NCBI RefSeq assembly: GCF_002887775.1
Contig: NZ_LOCM01000017.1
Span: 1 to 64,000, forward strand
DNA from: Streptococcus penaeicida
GTDB lineage: Bacteria > Bacillota > Bacilli > Lactobacillales > Streptococcaceae
Direction of reading: 5' to 3'
DNA length: 64,000 bases
Within the stretch, counting starts at the first letter, position 1; every line of letters begins with the position of its first letter. Under the pieces are notes generated by a model that saw nothing but the letters and a program-made list of their open reading frames with translations, did no database searches and was not told the origin of the DNA. Shown one piece after another: positions 49,095 through 58,509 of the stretch. The translations under genes were made by a program, and so were the position numbers.

Positions 49095-50597
49095 TTAATT
49101 ATTGCTTCTAGCTCTACCGTATAACTCTGTTAAATGAGTCAGGTAAGCTTTATGTTCTTCTGTTAAGTCTTCAGCAAGCATCCGCCATTGCCAGTTGCCA
49201 CCAACTGTATTAGGCATGTTCATGCGACTATCTGCAGGTTTATCCAATAAATCTTGCATACAGAGTATAGCATAGTCACAAACAGATGCAAAAATTGTTC
49301 GTAACATTGCTTTATTTATTGGTTCCTGATCTGCTTGTCCAAGGTATTCTTTAACAAAACGAGCTTGTTTAACCGTTAAGTTTTCGTACCATCCATTAAT
49401 CACTTCATTATCATGAGTTCCAGTGTAGGCAATATTATTGGCACTATAATTATGTGGTAAGTCGAAACTTTGACTCGTTTCGTCATAAAGACCGAATTCT
49501 AATATTTTCATTCCTGGGAAGCCAGTCTCAGACAATAATTTTTCTGCCCGAGCATCAATGTATCCTAAGTTCTCAGCTATGATTGGCAGGTCACCCAAGG
49601 CCTCTTTGACTGCTGTAAAGAGTTCAAAGCCAGGCGCTGAAGCCCAATGTCCATTCTTAGCTGTCTTATCACCCCCAGGGATTTCCCAAAAGTCAGAAAA
49701 GCCTTTAAAGTGGTCGATACGAACATGGTCGTACATTTTGCAACTTTCTTGGATACGGAAAATCCACCATGCAAAGTCTGTCGACAAATGGTTGTTCCAA
49801 TCGTAAATCGGATTGCCCCAAAGTTGACCGTCTTCACTAAAGCCATCAGCAGGAACACCAGCGATATACATCGGTTTCTTGTCTTGATCAACCTTGAATA
49901 ATTCAGGCATTGTCCAGACTTCAACACTATCAGCTGAAATGTAGATAGGCATATCACCAATAATTTCAATACAATTATCGTTAGCATAAGTCTTCAATTC
50001 AAACCATTGTTGGAAGAAGAAATATTGACAAACTTTATGGTAATTAATGACATCTTTAAGCTCTGAACGATATTTAGCTAAAGCCGCTTCCTCACGTTTA
50101 ATGATGGCCACATCTGACCATTCTTGTAAAGCTCTGTTTCCAAAGTGCTCTTTTATGGCCATAAATTCAGCAAAGTCAGTAACCCATGTCGCAGATTGTT
50201 CAAAAGCTGCTAAAGCTTCTGGTCCCTCGGCTGACTCTAGAAAATTAGCTACTGCTGTTTCCAAAATAGGACGTCTAGCATGGAAAATTTTTGCATAATC
50301 AACAGCTTCTGGGTCAGTTCCAAAATCAACACCTGCAAAATCAGATACTTTTAGGTAGCCTGCTCTTACTAATAAAGTAAAATCGATAAAATGTGTATTA
50401 CCTGCTATTGCTGAAAAAGATTGATAAGGTGAATCACCGAAACTAGTCGTTGATAGTGGCAAAATTTGCCAAAAAGTTTGTTTTGTTTCTTTCAAAAAAT
50501 CGACAAAGTCATAAGCAGATTTGCCAAAAGTTCCAATTCCAAATTCTCCTGGTAGAGAACTGATATGCATTAGAACTCCACTTGCACGTTTTTCCAT
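49095..50597 (-). CDS. malQ: 4-alpha-glucanotransferase
   Basis: Family GH77 amylomaltase that rebuilds maltodextrins for phosphorylase. 500 residues from the ATG at 50597 (MEKRASGVLMHISSLPGEFG), chosen for its GAGAGG site and because the upstream in-frame extension is the promoter region. Motifs: RIDHFKGF with the nucleophile Asp, AENLGYI acid/base Glu, and YTGTHDNEVINGW. First gene of malQ-glgP, transcribed from a promoter with a MalR operator in its spacer. Confidence 0.93.
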   Translation of the reverse strand: MEKRASGVLMHISSLPGEFGIGTFGKSAYDFVDFLKETKQTFWQILPLSTTSFGDSPYQSFSAIAGNTHFIDFTLLVRAGYLKVSDFAGVDFGTDPEAVDYAKIFHARRPILETAVANFLESAEGPEALAAFEQSATWVTDFAEFMAIKEHFGNRALQEWSDVAIIKREEAALAKYRSELKDVINYHKVCQYFFFQQWFELKTYANDNCIEIIGDMPIYISADSVEVWTMPELFKVDQDKKPMYIAGVPADGFSEDGQLWGNPIYDWNNHLSTDFAWWIFRIQESCKMYDHVRIDHFKGFSDFWEIPGGDKTAKNGHWASAPGFELFTAVKEALGDLPIIAENLGYIDARAEKLLSETGFPGMKILEFGLYDETSQSFDLPHNYSANNIAYTGTHDNEVINGWYENLTVKQARFVKEYLGQADQEPINKAMLRTIFASVCDYAILCMQDLLDKPADSRMNMPNTVGGNWQWRMLAEDLTEEHKAYLTHLTELYGRARSNN

Positions 50598-50630
50598 ACG
50601 AATACCTCTCATAATAATGACTATGATGAA

Positions 50631-50659
50631 ATTATAACGCAACCGTTTGCGTAAGTCAA
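50631..50659 (-). promoter_or_regulatory. malQ-glgP promoter with MalR operator in the spacer
   Basis: TTGACT (50654-50659), a 17-base spacer and TATAAT (50631-50636) on the minus strand. The spacer is filled by CGCAAACGGTTGCG (50638-50651), the LacI/MalR-type palindrome, so bound repressor would cover both hexamers. Confidence 0.85.
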
Positions 50660-50679
50660 CAAGAAAAAACAATATTTTT

Positions 50680-51715
50680 TTAAATACTGTTTTTACTTTT
50701 TGTTAAATTACGGACGCTTTCACGTTTTTTTAGGGTAAAGGGAACCAGAATTTTTTGACTTAAACCGCTGCCCTTAGCATTGATAATTTCCATTAATTGT
50801 TTAAAAGAAGTAACTCCCAAATTCTCTACATTAATATCAAAAGTCGTTAAGTAAGGATGTACTAATTTACAATAAGTAGAATTATTAAAAGTAATCAATG
50901 AAATATCATCAGGGACTTTTAAACCATAGAAAGATAAAAGTTGAATCATGCGAACAGTAAGAACATCACCGATAACAATCAGAGCTGTCGCTTTAAAAGT
51001 CAAAAATGGTTTGAACTAGATCTTCAACATTTAAGGCATCACTACGATCAAACAAGACCATGGGTTTTGATTCTAACTTTAAACGAATACAACCTTTTAA
51101 ATAGCCAATATAACGTTCAGAAGCAACTTCAGACTCCAAATCATCCGTAATAAATAGGATTTTCTCATGGCCATTTTCATGTAAATAATTGACTGCTGTC
51201 TTTGCCATCAATTGGTTGTCATTATCAATATAGGTAATACTATTTTCATCCCCTTCAGGGGCTCCGACAATGACAAATGGTATATTATTAGCCATTAAAT
51301 ATTTTTTAACGGGATCATTGAGTTCACTATATAAGATAATAAAGCCATCGACACGTTTTTGCAAATGCATCAATTTTACTTGTTCTTCTAATGCTTCAAC
51401 TGACATACCTGTTGCTATGGAAATGGTAAAATGATATTTTTTGGCTTCATTTGTAATAGTAGACAGAATTTGCATGAAAAAAGGCTCAGATAGACGGTCG
51501 CTAAATGTAATTGGTGGAAAAACCAAGCCAATATTGTGAGTTAGTCCACTGGCCAAAATTTGAGCCGCCACATTTGGTACATAGCCTAATTCCTGCATAG
51601 CCTTGCGTACTTTGTCTTTTGTTTTTTCCGAAATGGATTTATTATCTTTTAATACGCGACTAACTGTTGAAGGATTGACACCAGCCTTTTGCGCAACATC
51701 TTTAATTGTTACCAT
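50680..51715 (-). pseudogene. malR: Maltose operon repressor MalR, one frameshift
   Basis: LacI-family repressor: helix-turn-helix VTIKDVAQKAGVNPSTVSRV at residues 2-21, hinge with LASGLTHNIGLV, then the sugar-binding core. The frame stops after VQTIFDF; removing one T from the TTTT run near 50992-50999 gives VQTIFDFKATALIVIGDVLT and a protein of about 344 residues. This is the only frameshift in the window that needs a base removed. As read, a DNA-binding domain without a full effector domain would result. The gene lies between its two target promoters. Confidence 0.85.
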
Positions 51716-51770
51716 TTAGAACCTCGTCCATGTGATTTTCTTGATATGAATTAAATCATATGTTTAAACC

Positions 51771-51798
51771 ATTATACAATTATATAGTGAAAAATCAA
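51771..51798 (-). promoter_or_regulatory. malR promoter
   Basis: TTGATT (51793-51798), 16 bases, TATAAT (51771-51776) on the minus strand. An ATATGA/TCATAT inverted repeat lies in the leader (about 51743-51760) and a perfect 14-base palindrome AGTCTTTAAAGACT (51801-51814) just upstream; roles unknown. Confidence 0.6.
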
Positions 51799-51860
51799 AC
51801 AGTCTTTAAAGACTTCTAAAGACAATTATTAAGATTTTTAAAATATTTTTCAAAAAACTA

Positions 51861-51889
51861 TTGACAGAATCTGCAAACGGTTGCATAAT
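51861..51889 (+). promoter_or_regulatory. malXFG promoter with MalR operator in the spacer
   Basis: A perfect TTGACA (51861-51866), 17 bases, CATAAT (51884-51889). TGCAAACGGTTGCA (51872-51885) fills the spacer and overlaps the -10. Same design as the malQ promoter. Confidence 0.85.
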
Positions 51890-51923
51890 AGAGATATAAA
51901 ATATTTCTTAGGAGGAAATAGCT

Positions 51924-53174
51924 ATGAAATCATGGCAAAAAGTTATCGTCAGCGGAGCAAGTCTTACACTTGCTAGTACTCTTCTAGTTGGATGTTCACA
52001 AGGTTCAAACGCTAAAAGTGAATCTGCTTCATCAGACTCAAAAACAATTAAATTATGGGTCCCAACTGGATCTAAAAAATCATACGCAGATACAGTTGCA
52101 AAATTCGAAAAAGATTCTGGCTACAAAGTAAAAGTTGTTGAATCTGAAGATCCAAAAGCACAAGAAAAAATCAAAAAAGATGCAAGTACTGCTGCTGATG
52201 TCTTCTCACTTCCTCATGACCAATTAGGTCAATTAGTTGAATCAGGTACTATTCAAGAAGTTCCTGCTAAATACACTGAAGATATCACTAAAAACGATAC
52301 TGACCAAGCTATCGCTGGTGCACAATACAAAGGTAAAACTTACGGTTTCCCATTTGGTATTGAATCACAAGTTCTTTTCTACAATAAAGAAAAATTAAGT
52401 GCTGAAGATGTTAAATCATACGAATCAATTACATCAAAAGCTACTTTCGGTGGTAACTTCAAACAAGCTAATGCTTATGCTACTGGTCCTTTATTCATGT
52501 CTGTTGGTAACACATTATTTGGAGCTAACGGTGAAGATGTTAAAGGTACAAACTGGGGCAATGAAAAAGGTGCAGCTGTTCTTAAATGGATTGCAGACCA
52601 AAAAAATAACAAAGGTTTCGTAAGCTTAGATGCTAACAACGGAATGTCTAAATTTGGAGACGGTTCAGTTGCTGCATTTGAATCAGGACCATGGGACTAT
52701 GCCGCTGCTCAAGAAGCTATCGGTAAAGATAAACTTGCTGTAGCTGCTTATCCAAAAGTGACTATCGGTGGTCAAGAAGTTCAACAAAAAGCTTTCTTGG
52801 GTGTTAAACTTTATGCTGTTAACCAAGCACCAGCTAAAGGTGATGCTAAACGTATCGCTGCAAGCTACAAACTTGCTTCATACTTAACAAATGCAGAAAG
52901 CCAAGAAAACCAATTCAAAACTCGTAACATCGTTCCTTCAAACAAAACAGTTCAATCTTCTGAAGAAGTTCAATCAAACGAACTTGCTAAAACTGTTATC
53001 ACAATGGGATCTTCATCAGATTACACAGTTGTAATGCCAAAACTTAGCCAAATGGGTACTTTCTGGACTGAAAGTGCAGCTATCCTTAGCGATGCCTTCA
53101 ACGGTAAAATTAAAGAAGGCGATTTCTTAGCTAAATTACAACAATTTGACAAAGATATTGCAGCAACTAAATAA
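51924..53174 (+). CDS. malX: Maltose/maltodextrin-binding lipoprotein
   Basis: Substrate-binding protein of the MalXFG importer. 416 residues: signal peptide with the lipobox LLVGC (Cys near residue 24), a Ser-rich spacer, then a family-1 binding protein fold (about 40-416) with KLWVPTGSKKSYADTV and VAAFESGPWDY. Lipid-anchored outside the membrane. A GGAGG site precedes the start. A strong hairpin follows the gene and probably keeps malX transcript in excess over malFG. Confidence 0.93.
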   Translation: MKSWQKVIVSGASLTLASTLLVGCSQGSNAKSESASSDSKTIKLWVPTGSKKSYADTVAKFEKDSGYKVKVVESEDPKAQEKIKKDASTAADVFSLPHDQLGQLVESGTIQEVPAKYTEDITKNDTDQAIAGAQYKGKTYGFPFGIESQVLFYNKEKLSAEDVKSYESITSKATFGGNFKQANAYATGPLFMSVGNTLFGANGEDVKGTNWGNEKGAAVLKWIADQKNNKGFVSLDANNGMSKFGDGSVAAFESGPWDYAAAQEAIGKDKLAVAAYPKVTIGGQEVQQKAFLGVKLYAVNQAPAKGDAKRIAASYKLASYLTNAESQENQFKTRNIVPSNKTVQSSEEVQSNELAKTVITMGSSSDYTVVMPKLSQMGTFWTESAAILSDAFNGKIKEGDFLAKLQQFDKDIAATK

Positions 53175-53240
53175 TCATTAATGACATTGAACAAGTTTGG
53201 AGTTGCTAACTATTAGATTACTCTGTTATCTTCTCCGATA

Positions 53241-53300
53241 GGGAGTGGATCTAAGTCTCCATTAACATAGAGATTTAGACCACTCCTACTTGTTTTTCTA
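53241..53300 (+). terminator. Intercistronic hairpin after malX (partial terminator)
   Basis: GGAGTGG(A)TCTAA...CTC pairs with GAG...TTAGACCACTCC (53242-53286) and is followed by CTTGTTTTTC. It lies inside the malX-malF gap, so it would stop most transcripts after malX. Confidence 0.65.
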
Positions 53301-53316
53301 TAGAAAGCTATATGCT

Positions 53317-53350
53317 ACTTAAATTTTTAAATGTTCTTAAAAATTTAAGT
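53317..53350 (+). repeat. Perfect 14-bp inverted repeat between malX and malF
   Basis: ACTTAAATTTTTAA, a six-base loop, then TTAAAAATTTAAGT. Very AT-rich, close to the malF ribosome-binding region (AAAGGAG, 53394-53400). It may block 3' exonucleases after the upstream hairpin or affect malF expression. Confidence 0.55.
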
Positions 53351-53409
53351 AACATTTTAGCGACCAGGGCATTTTTTCTGGTAAACTGTCCTAAAAGGAG
53401 AAATTTTTT

Positions 53410-54771
53410 ATGACTGAAAAAAATTTGGCAAGGCAAGTTAGCCTTTCTGAAGCATTTAAAAAAGGTGGAGTAGATATTAAACTATCCGCATTGATTATGG
53501 GGTTTGCTAACCTTGCAAATAAACAAATTATCAAGGGACTTTTATTTCTAATCAGTGAGATTGTTTTCCTAATCGCCTTTATTAGCCAAATTATCCCAGC
53601 CTTTTCAGGTCTTATTACCTTAGGTACACAAACACAAGGGATGGTAACCAAAAACATCGATGGCATTAAAATGCAGGTTGCAGTCGATGGCGATAATTCA
53701 ATGCTTATGCTTATTTTTGGATTAGCCGCTATTATTTTCTGTTTGGTTTTTGCATATATTTATTGGTGCAACCTTAAGAGTGCCCATAATCTCTACATGC
53801 TAAAAAGCCAAGGCGAAAAAATCCCAACTTTTAAAGATGATTTCATGACCTTAGCAAATGGTCGTTTCCATATGACCTTGATGGCTATTCCATTAATTGG
53901 TATTTTACTCTTCACCATCTTGCCACTTATTTACATGATTTGTTTGGCCTTTACAAACTTTGACCATAATCATTTACCGCCAAAATCACTCTTTGATTGG
54001 GTTGGACTTACTAACTTTGGTAATGTATTGACCGGACGTATGGCTGGTACTTTCTTCCCTGTCTTCTCTTGGACTTTGATTTGGGCTGTCTTTGCAACAG
54101 TAACAAACTTTTTCTTCGGTATTGTACTAGCATTACTAATCAATACTAAAGGTTTGAAATTGAAAAAAATGTGGCGAACAATTTTTGTTATTACCATCGC
54201 TGTTCCACAATTTATTTCACTTCTTATCATGCGTAACTTGCTTAATGATGAAGGACCTGTTAATGCCCTACTATACAAACTAGGTATTATCAAACACGCA
54301 CTTCCATTCCTATCTGATCCAATCTGGGCGAAATTCTCAATCATATTTGTCAATATGTGGATTGGTATTCCCTTTACCATGCTAGTTGCTACTGGTATTA
54401 TCATGAATTTACCGAGTGAACAAATTGAAGCGGCGGAAATCGACGGAGCAAGTAAATTCCAAATTTTCCGTTCTATCACTTTCCCACAGATTCTTTTGAT
54501 CATGACACCAAACTTGATTCAACAATTTATTGGTAATATCAATAACTTTAATGTTATCTATCTCCTCACTGGTGGTGGACCAACAAACTCTGAATATTAC
54601 CAAGCAGGTACGACCGATTTGCTTGTAACTTGGCTCTATAAATTAACAGTAACAGCTGCTGACTATAATTTAGCTTCCGTTATTGGTATCTTAATTTTCG
54701 CCGTTTCAGCTATCTTCAGCTTACTAGCCTATACACGTACCGCATCATACAAGGAAGGAACAGCTAAATAA
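53410..54771 (+). CDS. malF: Maltodextrin ABC transporter permease MalF
   Basis: 453 residues with about eight membrane helices. N-terminal part (about 35-135) with two helices and an external loop, then the BPD_transp_1 core with the EAA motif EIDGASKFQIFRSITFPQIL near 345-365 that contacts the ATPase. Overlaps the malG start by one base (TAATG). No ATPase gene (malK/msmK) is near; streptococci commonly use the shared MsmK ATPase. Intact. Confidence 0.92.
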   Translation: MTEKNLARQVSLSEAFKKGGVDIKLSALIMGFANLANKQIIKGLLFLISEIVFLIAFISQIIPAFSGLITLGTQTQGMVTKNIDGIKMQVAVDGDNSMLMLIFGLAAIIFCLVFAYIYWCNLKSAHNLYMLKSQGEKIPTFKDDFMTLANGRFHMTLMAIPLIGILLFTILPLIYMICLAFTNFDHNHLPPKSLFDWVGLTNFGNVLTGRMAGTFFPVFSWTLIWAVFATVTNFFFGIVLALLINTKGLKLKKMWRTIFVITIAVPQFISLLIMRNLLNDEGPVNALLYKLGIIKHALPFLSDPIWAKFSIIFVNMWIGIPFTMLVATGIIMNLPSEQIEAAEIDGASKFQIFRSITFPQILLIMTPNLIQQFIGNINNFNVIYLLTGGGPTNSEYYQAGTTDLLVTWLYKLTVTAADYNLASVIGILIFAVSAIFSLLAYTRTASYKEGTAK

Positions 54772-55606
54772 TGAAAAATAAACGACGCTTCCAACTTGGA
54801 TTAGTTTATGCAACCCTAACAGTTTTGGCCATCATTTGGCTCTTCCCAATCGTTTGGGTAGTTCTTACAAGTTTCCGTGGTGAAGGTACAGCCTATGTCA
54901 ATTACTTCATGCCTAAAACCTTTACCCTTAAAAACTATATTATGTTATTTACCAATGAGTCCTTCCCATTCGGACGGTGGTTCTTAAACACTTTCATTGT
55001 TGCAACTGCAACATGTATCATTTCAACTTTTATCACCGTAGCATGGCTTACTCACTCAGCCGGATCAAATTTAAGCATCGTAACGGATTTTTAAAATTAG
55101 CTTTAGTCTTGAATATGTTCCCAGGTTTCATGAGTATGATTGCCATCTATTATATTCTTAAAGCAATTGGCTTAACTCAGACGCTAACAGCATTAGTTTT
55201 GGTTTACTCAGCAGGTGCTGCGCTTGGTTTTTACATTGCTAAAGGATTCTTTGATACCATCCCATATTCACTAGATGAATCAGCTATGATTGATGGCGCA
55301 ACACGTATGGATATCTTCTTCAAGATTACCCTCCCCTTGTCAAAACCAATCATCGTCTATACTGCTCTTCTTGCCTTTATGGGACCTTGGATTGACTTTA
55401 TCTTTGCCCAAGTTATTCTAGGTGACGCCACAAGCAAGTATACCGTAGCTATTGGTCTCTTCTCAATGCTTCAACCTGATACCATAAATGAATGGTTCCG
55501 AGCATTTACAGCAGGATCAATCCTCATCGCTATCCCAATCACCCTACTCTTCATCTTTATGCAAAAATATTATGTTGAAGGCATTACAGGTGGGTCTGTT
55601 AAATAG
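54771..55606 (+). pseudogene. malG: Maltodextrin ABC transporter permease MalG, one frameshift
   Basis: Second permease subunit. The frame is sound to STFITVA, then shifts near 55040-55043; one added base gives AMAYSLSRIKFKHRNGFLKL and a 278-residue protein, the normal length. The EAA loop DGATRMDIFFKITLPLSKPI and the last three helices lie beyond the break. As read, transport through MalFG would be lost. malG is directly followed by the dlt operon on the other strand; the amylase and malCD genes found in this interval in S. pyogenes are absent. Confidence 0.87.
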
Positions 55607-55607
55607 T

Positions 55608-55641
55608 AAAAAAAAGAAATTACTGATGTAATTTCTTTTTT
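55608..55641. terminator. Bidirectional terminator after malG
   Basis: AAAAAAAAGAAATTAC / GTAATTTCTTTTTT with a TGAT loop, two bases after the malG stop. Confidence 0.85.
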
Positions 55642-55659
55642 CGGCTTTATAATTTGGCT

Positions 55660-55708
55660 CTATAATTCTCTAGTGGGTAAATCCACAAAAGAAATTATAG
55701 GGTCTTTT
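55660..55708 (+). terminator. Second hairpin between malG and dltD
   Basis: CTATAATT and AATTATAG frame an inner GTGG/CCAC stem, followed by TCTTTTTATTTT on the plus strand. A back-up terminator for the mal transcript. Confidence 0.55.
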
Positions 55709-55712
55709 TATT

Positions 55713-57002
55713 TTATGGAGCTGCTTTGATTACAGGATTCTTGAATTCCTTACCAGTTACATAATCTAATGCAGCCCATCTGTCTGAATAAAATTCAGGA
55801 TTGAGTTTGTAGTTATAACTGTTGTGTTCAAGCTCTAAGAAGGGCTGTACAACCTTATCTACTGCTAGCCAACCATTCCAACCCATATGAATAGTATCTT
55901 CCATAAAGTAGGCTTCACCACCATTGTTAGAAAAGTCTACAATGTTGTCAAAACCTTGGGACTTCAGTTGGTACTTAATTTTATAGACTGCCTTTAAATA
56001 TTTCTCTTGATCAAGTCCGGTATATTTAGCCCAATGTTGATTGACAGGTGGAATAATGAAAAGAACGTCTGTATTTTCTTTCGCAAATTCTGACAAGACT
56101 AATTGGAAATCATTGTATTCAGGTGAATTGATATAAACATTGTTGCGTTGGAAAGATTTGTATTTTCTAAGACTAGAGCCAATACGTTTTCTATAAAAGG
56201 AATTTTTTATGCCAAATGGATTATTGGAAGTGGCAACTTCCCCACGTTTAATCGCTAATTCTTCTAATCTATTGTAGGAGAATTTTTTTGGCAAGCCATT
56301 TACGCGTGGAATGATCCGATTTTCGAAATTATCCGAAGTAGCTAAGAAGCTAAACATTGATTCTTCATGCAAAGCAATGCGATATTGCAATTTTAATAGT
56401 TGTTTGTCCCAAGTAGACAAAGATTTTCCTGCAGCAACTTTTTCCAAAAGTCTAGTCTTTGAGACACCCGGATTCATAACTAGCATTCTTTTAGCCGCAA
56501 ATTGTGATTCCTGATCTTGTTTAGCATGAATCAGAAATTCGAATATCTGTGATTTGGAAAGGTAGGTTTGAACTGCTCCACTATCCGTTCCTTGTGGTGT
56601 AAACCATTGTGGCGAGATGACAAAGACAGCTTTTTTATTTTTCAAATTCCCCTTCATTTGTTGCATTCCATAGTAATGGATAAGAGATTGCGATCCTCTA
56701 TTACCAATTAAAAATGGCCGATAAGAACGGTGGTATTTTTCAGCAATAACTGAGGGATGCATGGAATCCATCCGACTCCACTCACTAGATCCAAAAAAGG
56801 GTACAAATTGATGTTTTGGGTCCTCAAGTGCCTGTTTTTTAATCAGACTGTTTTTAAAACTAGCATTGCTAATAGTGACAGCTGTTTTCTTTTCCGCTAG
56901 ATAATCATGTGAAAGATGATTCGGAAAAGCGAATATCGTTGCTGCAACTAATATTAAGGCTAGTGTAACAGGCCCTAATACATATGCTAATTTTTTAAGC
57001 AT
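55713..57002 (-). CDS. dltD: D-alanyl-lipoteichoic acid biosynthesis protein DltD
   Basis: Membrane-anchored esterase-like protein that completes D-Ala transfer to lipoteichoic acid on the outer face. 429 residues, one N-terminal membrane helix (about 5-25), then the SGNH-like domain with [11 protein letters not shown] (catalytic Ser) and the C-terminal [12 protein letters not shown]. Last gene of dltXABCD; its start overlaps dltC by eight bases. Intact frame. Confidence 0.93.
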   Translation of the reverse strand: MLKKLAYVLGPVTLALILVAATIFAFPNHLSHDYLAEKKTAVTISNASFKNSLIKKQALEDPKHQFVPFFGSSEWSRMDSMHPSVIAEKYHRSYRPFLIGNRGSQSLIHYYGMQQMKGNLKNKKAVFVISPQWFTPQGTDSGAVQTYLSKSQIFEFLIHAKQDQESQFAAKRMLVMNPGVSKTRLLEKVAAGKSLSTWDKQLLKLQYRIALHEESMFSFLATSDNFENRIIPRVNGLPKKFSYNRLEELAIKRGEVATSNNPFGIKNSFYRKRIGSSLRKYKSFQRNNVYINSPEYNDFQLVLSEFAKENTDVLFIIPPVNQHWAKYTGLDQEKYLKAVYKIKYQLKSQGFDNIVDFSNNGGEAYFMEDTIHMGWNGWLAVDKVVQPFLELEHNSYNYKLNPEFYSDRWAALDYVTGKEFKNPVIKAAP

Positions 57003-57234
57003 TTTGCAGTTCCTTTACACCTTCTACGATTTTAGTAACAGTATTCCAATCTTCCCGTCCAAATTCTGATATGGGCACCTTGATGTCAAAAAGTGATTCC
57101 AATTCAACGATTAATTCAACAGTTCCAAGACTGTCTAGCACGCCAGCATCAAACAAATCCTCGTCCAACATATCGGAAACATCTTCCATAAATAGGCGGT
57201 CAAAAGCGTCAATAATTTTTTCTTCAATAGTCAT
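56995..57234 (-). CDS. dltC: D-alanine carrier protein DltC
   Basis: 79-residue acyl-carrier-like protein. The phosphopantetheine serine is in [16 protein letters not shown] (about 31-46). It receives D-Ala from DltA and delivers it to the DltB channel. Overlaps dltD by eight bases and starts 15 bases after dltB. Normal length. Confidence 0.95.
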   Translation of the reverse strand: MTIEEKIIDAFDRLFMEDVSDMLDEDLFDAGVLDSLGTVELIVELESLFDIKVPISEFGREDWNTVTKIVEGVKELQNA

Positions 57235-57249
57235 GATAATTTTCCTTCT

Positions 57250-58509
57250 TTAGAAATGAATAGGATGGAACCAAAAATGGTCCAAGAATCCTGAGAATAA
57301 TAGTAATGAGACCATTACGACATGGAATGTGAATACAATCGAGACATAATGATAGGTTTTACTGGTAAATAGGGGAGCTAGGCCTTTTTGCTTTCTTTGG
57401 CGATTGATGGTTTTCTTCCGCCTAATCCAAGCATCTGTCAGAACAAGTCCAAGCCCATGAAAAATGCCATAAGCGATATAATACCAAGTGATGCCATGCC
57501 AGAATCCCATGATGGTCATATTGACCAAATAAGCAAACCCTGACGTCACATTGCGGTTTTTAAAAACTTTATGCTTAATGAGAAAATGGACTAAACGCAT
57601 AAAGACAAAATCTCTAAACCAGAAAGATAAGGTCATATGCCATCTATTCCAAAATTCTTTTAGGTTTGGTGCCAAGAAAGGTAAATGGAAATTTTCTGGA
57701 GTTTTAATGCCTAATAGGTTCGAAATCGCTATCGCAAACATGGAGTAGCCTGCAAAGTCAAAAAAGAGGTTAAGTCCATAAAGGTACATGACTAATATCA
57801 GATAAACATTGAAATAGCCACCAGTTGCAATTGTTTTTGCTTCGACTATTGGAAGAAAAACACTGCCGAGATAATAAGAAATAATAAATTTGTAAAGAAA
57901 ACCAATCATGATATACTTGATTGCTTTATTAAGCATTTCAAGGTAGCTATCCCGATCAGGCAAGGTCTCATAATCTTCTTGAAAGCGTCTGTAGCGATCA
58001 ATAGGACCACTAGAAAAAGTTGGTAAGAAGAGCATAAACCTTAAGAAAGTAAAGAGACTAAAATCTTTCAAAAGACCATCACGCATTTCCATAACCATTC
58101 CTATTGTCTTAAAAGTTAAATAGGAAATCCCTAAAAATGAAAAGAGTGATTGGTTTGGATGAACTAGGTTGAAGGGACTGATTTTTACGATAAACAATGG
58201 TGCAATAACTAAAATAAGAGTTAAGGCGAAAACGAAAAAATTGTCATATTTTTGTCGGTACCATTTATAGAAGAAAATCGAATAGGTTTGCCAAATAATA
58301 TAAAGTAAGAACGCTTTTAGTTGGTCGGTGTGCCCTTGACCAAACATCATGGCGACAAAAACTAAAGTCACTATCAACTCATAAATGTGAAACCTTTTTT
58401 GATAAAAGAGTCCAAGGATAACTGGTAAAAGGGCAATAATTAAATATACAAAATAACTTGGATTTGAATAAGGATCTAAATAGGGAATCTGACTGAGCAT
58501 TCCAATCAT
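57250..58509 (-). CDS. dltB: D-alanyl transfer protein DltB (MBOAT family)
   Basis: Polytopic O-acyltransferase, 419 residues and about eleven membrane helices. The MBOAT histidine lies in [20 protein letters not shown] (about 327-346), and the [16 protein letters not shown] segment marks the DltC-docking region. It passes D-Ala across the membrane. The start overlaps the dltA end by four bases. Intact. Confidence 0.95.
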   Translation of the reverse strand: MIGMLSQIPYLDPYSNPSYFVYLIIALLPVILGLFYQKRFHIYELIVTLVFVAMMFGQGHTDQLKAFLLYIIWQTYSIFFYKWYRQKYDNFFVFALTLILVIAPLFIVKISPFNLVHPNQSLFSFLGISYLTFKTIGMVMEMRDGLLKDFSLFTFLRFMLFLPTFSSGPIDRYRRFQEDYETLPDRDSYLEMLNKAIKYIMIGFLYKFIISYYLGSVFLPIVEAKTIATGGYFNVYLILVMYLYGLNLFFDFAGYSMFAIAISNLLGIKTPENFHLPFLAPNLKEFWNRWHMTLSFWFRDFVFMRLVHFLIKHKVFKNRNVTSGFAYLVNMTIMGFWHGITWYYIAYGIFHGLGLVLTDAWIRRKKTINRQRKQKGLAPLFTSKTYHYVSIVFTFHVVMVSLLLFSGFLDHFWFHPIHF

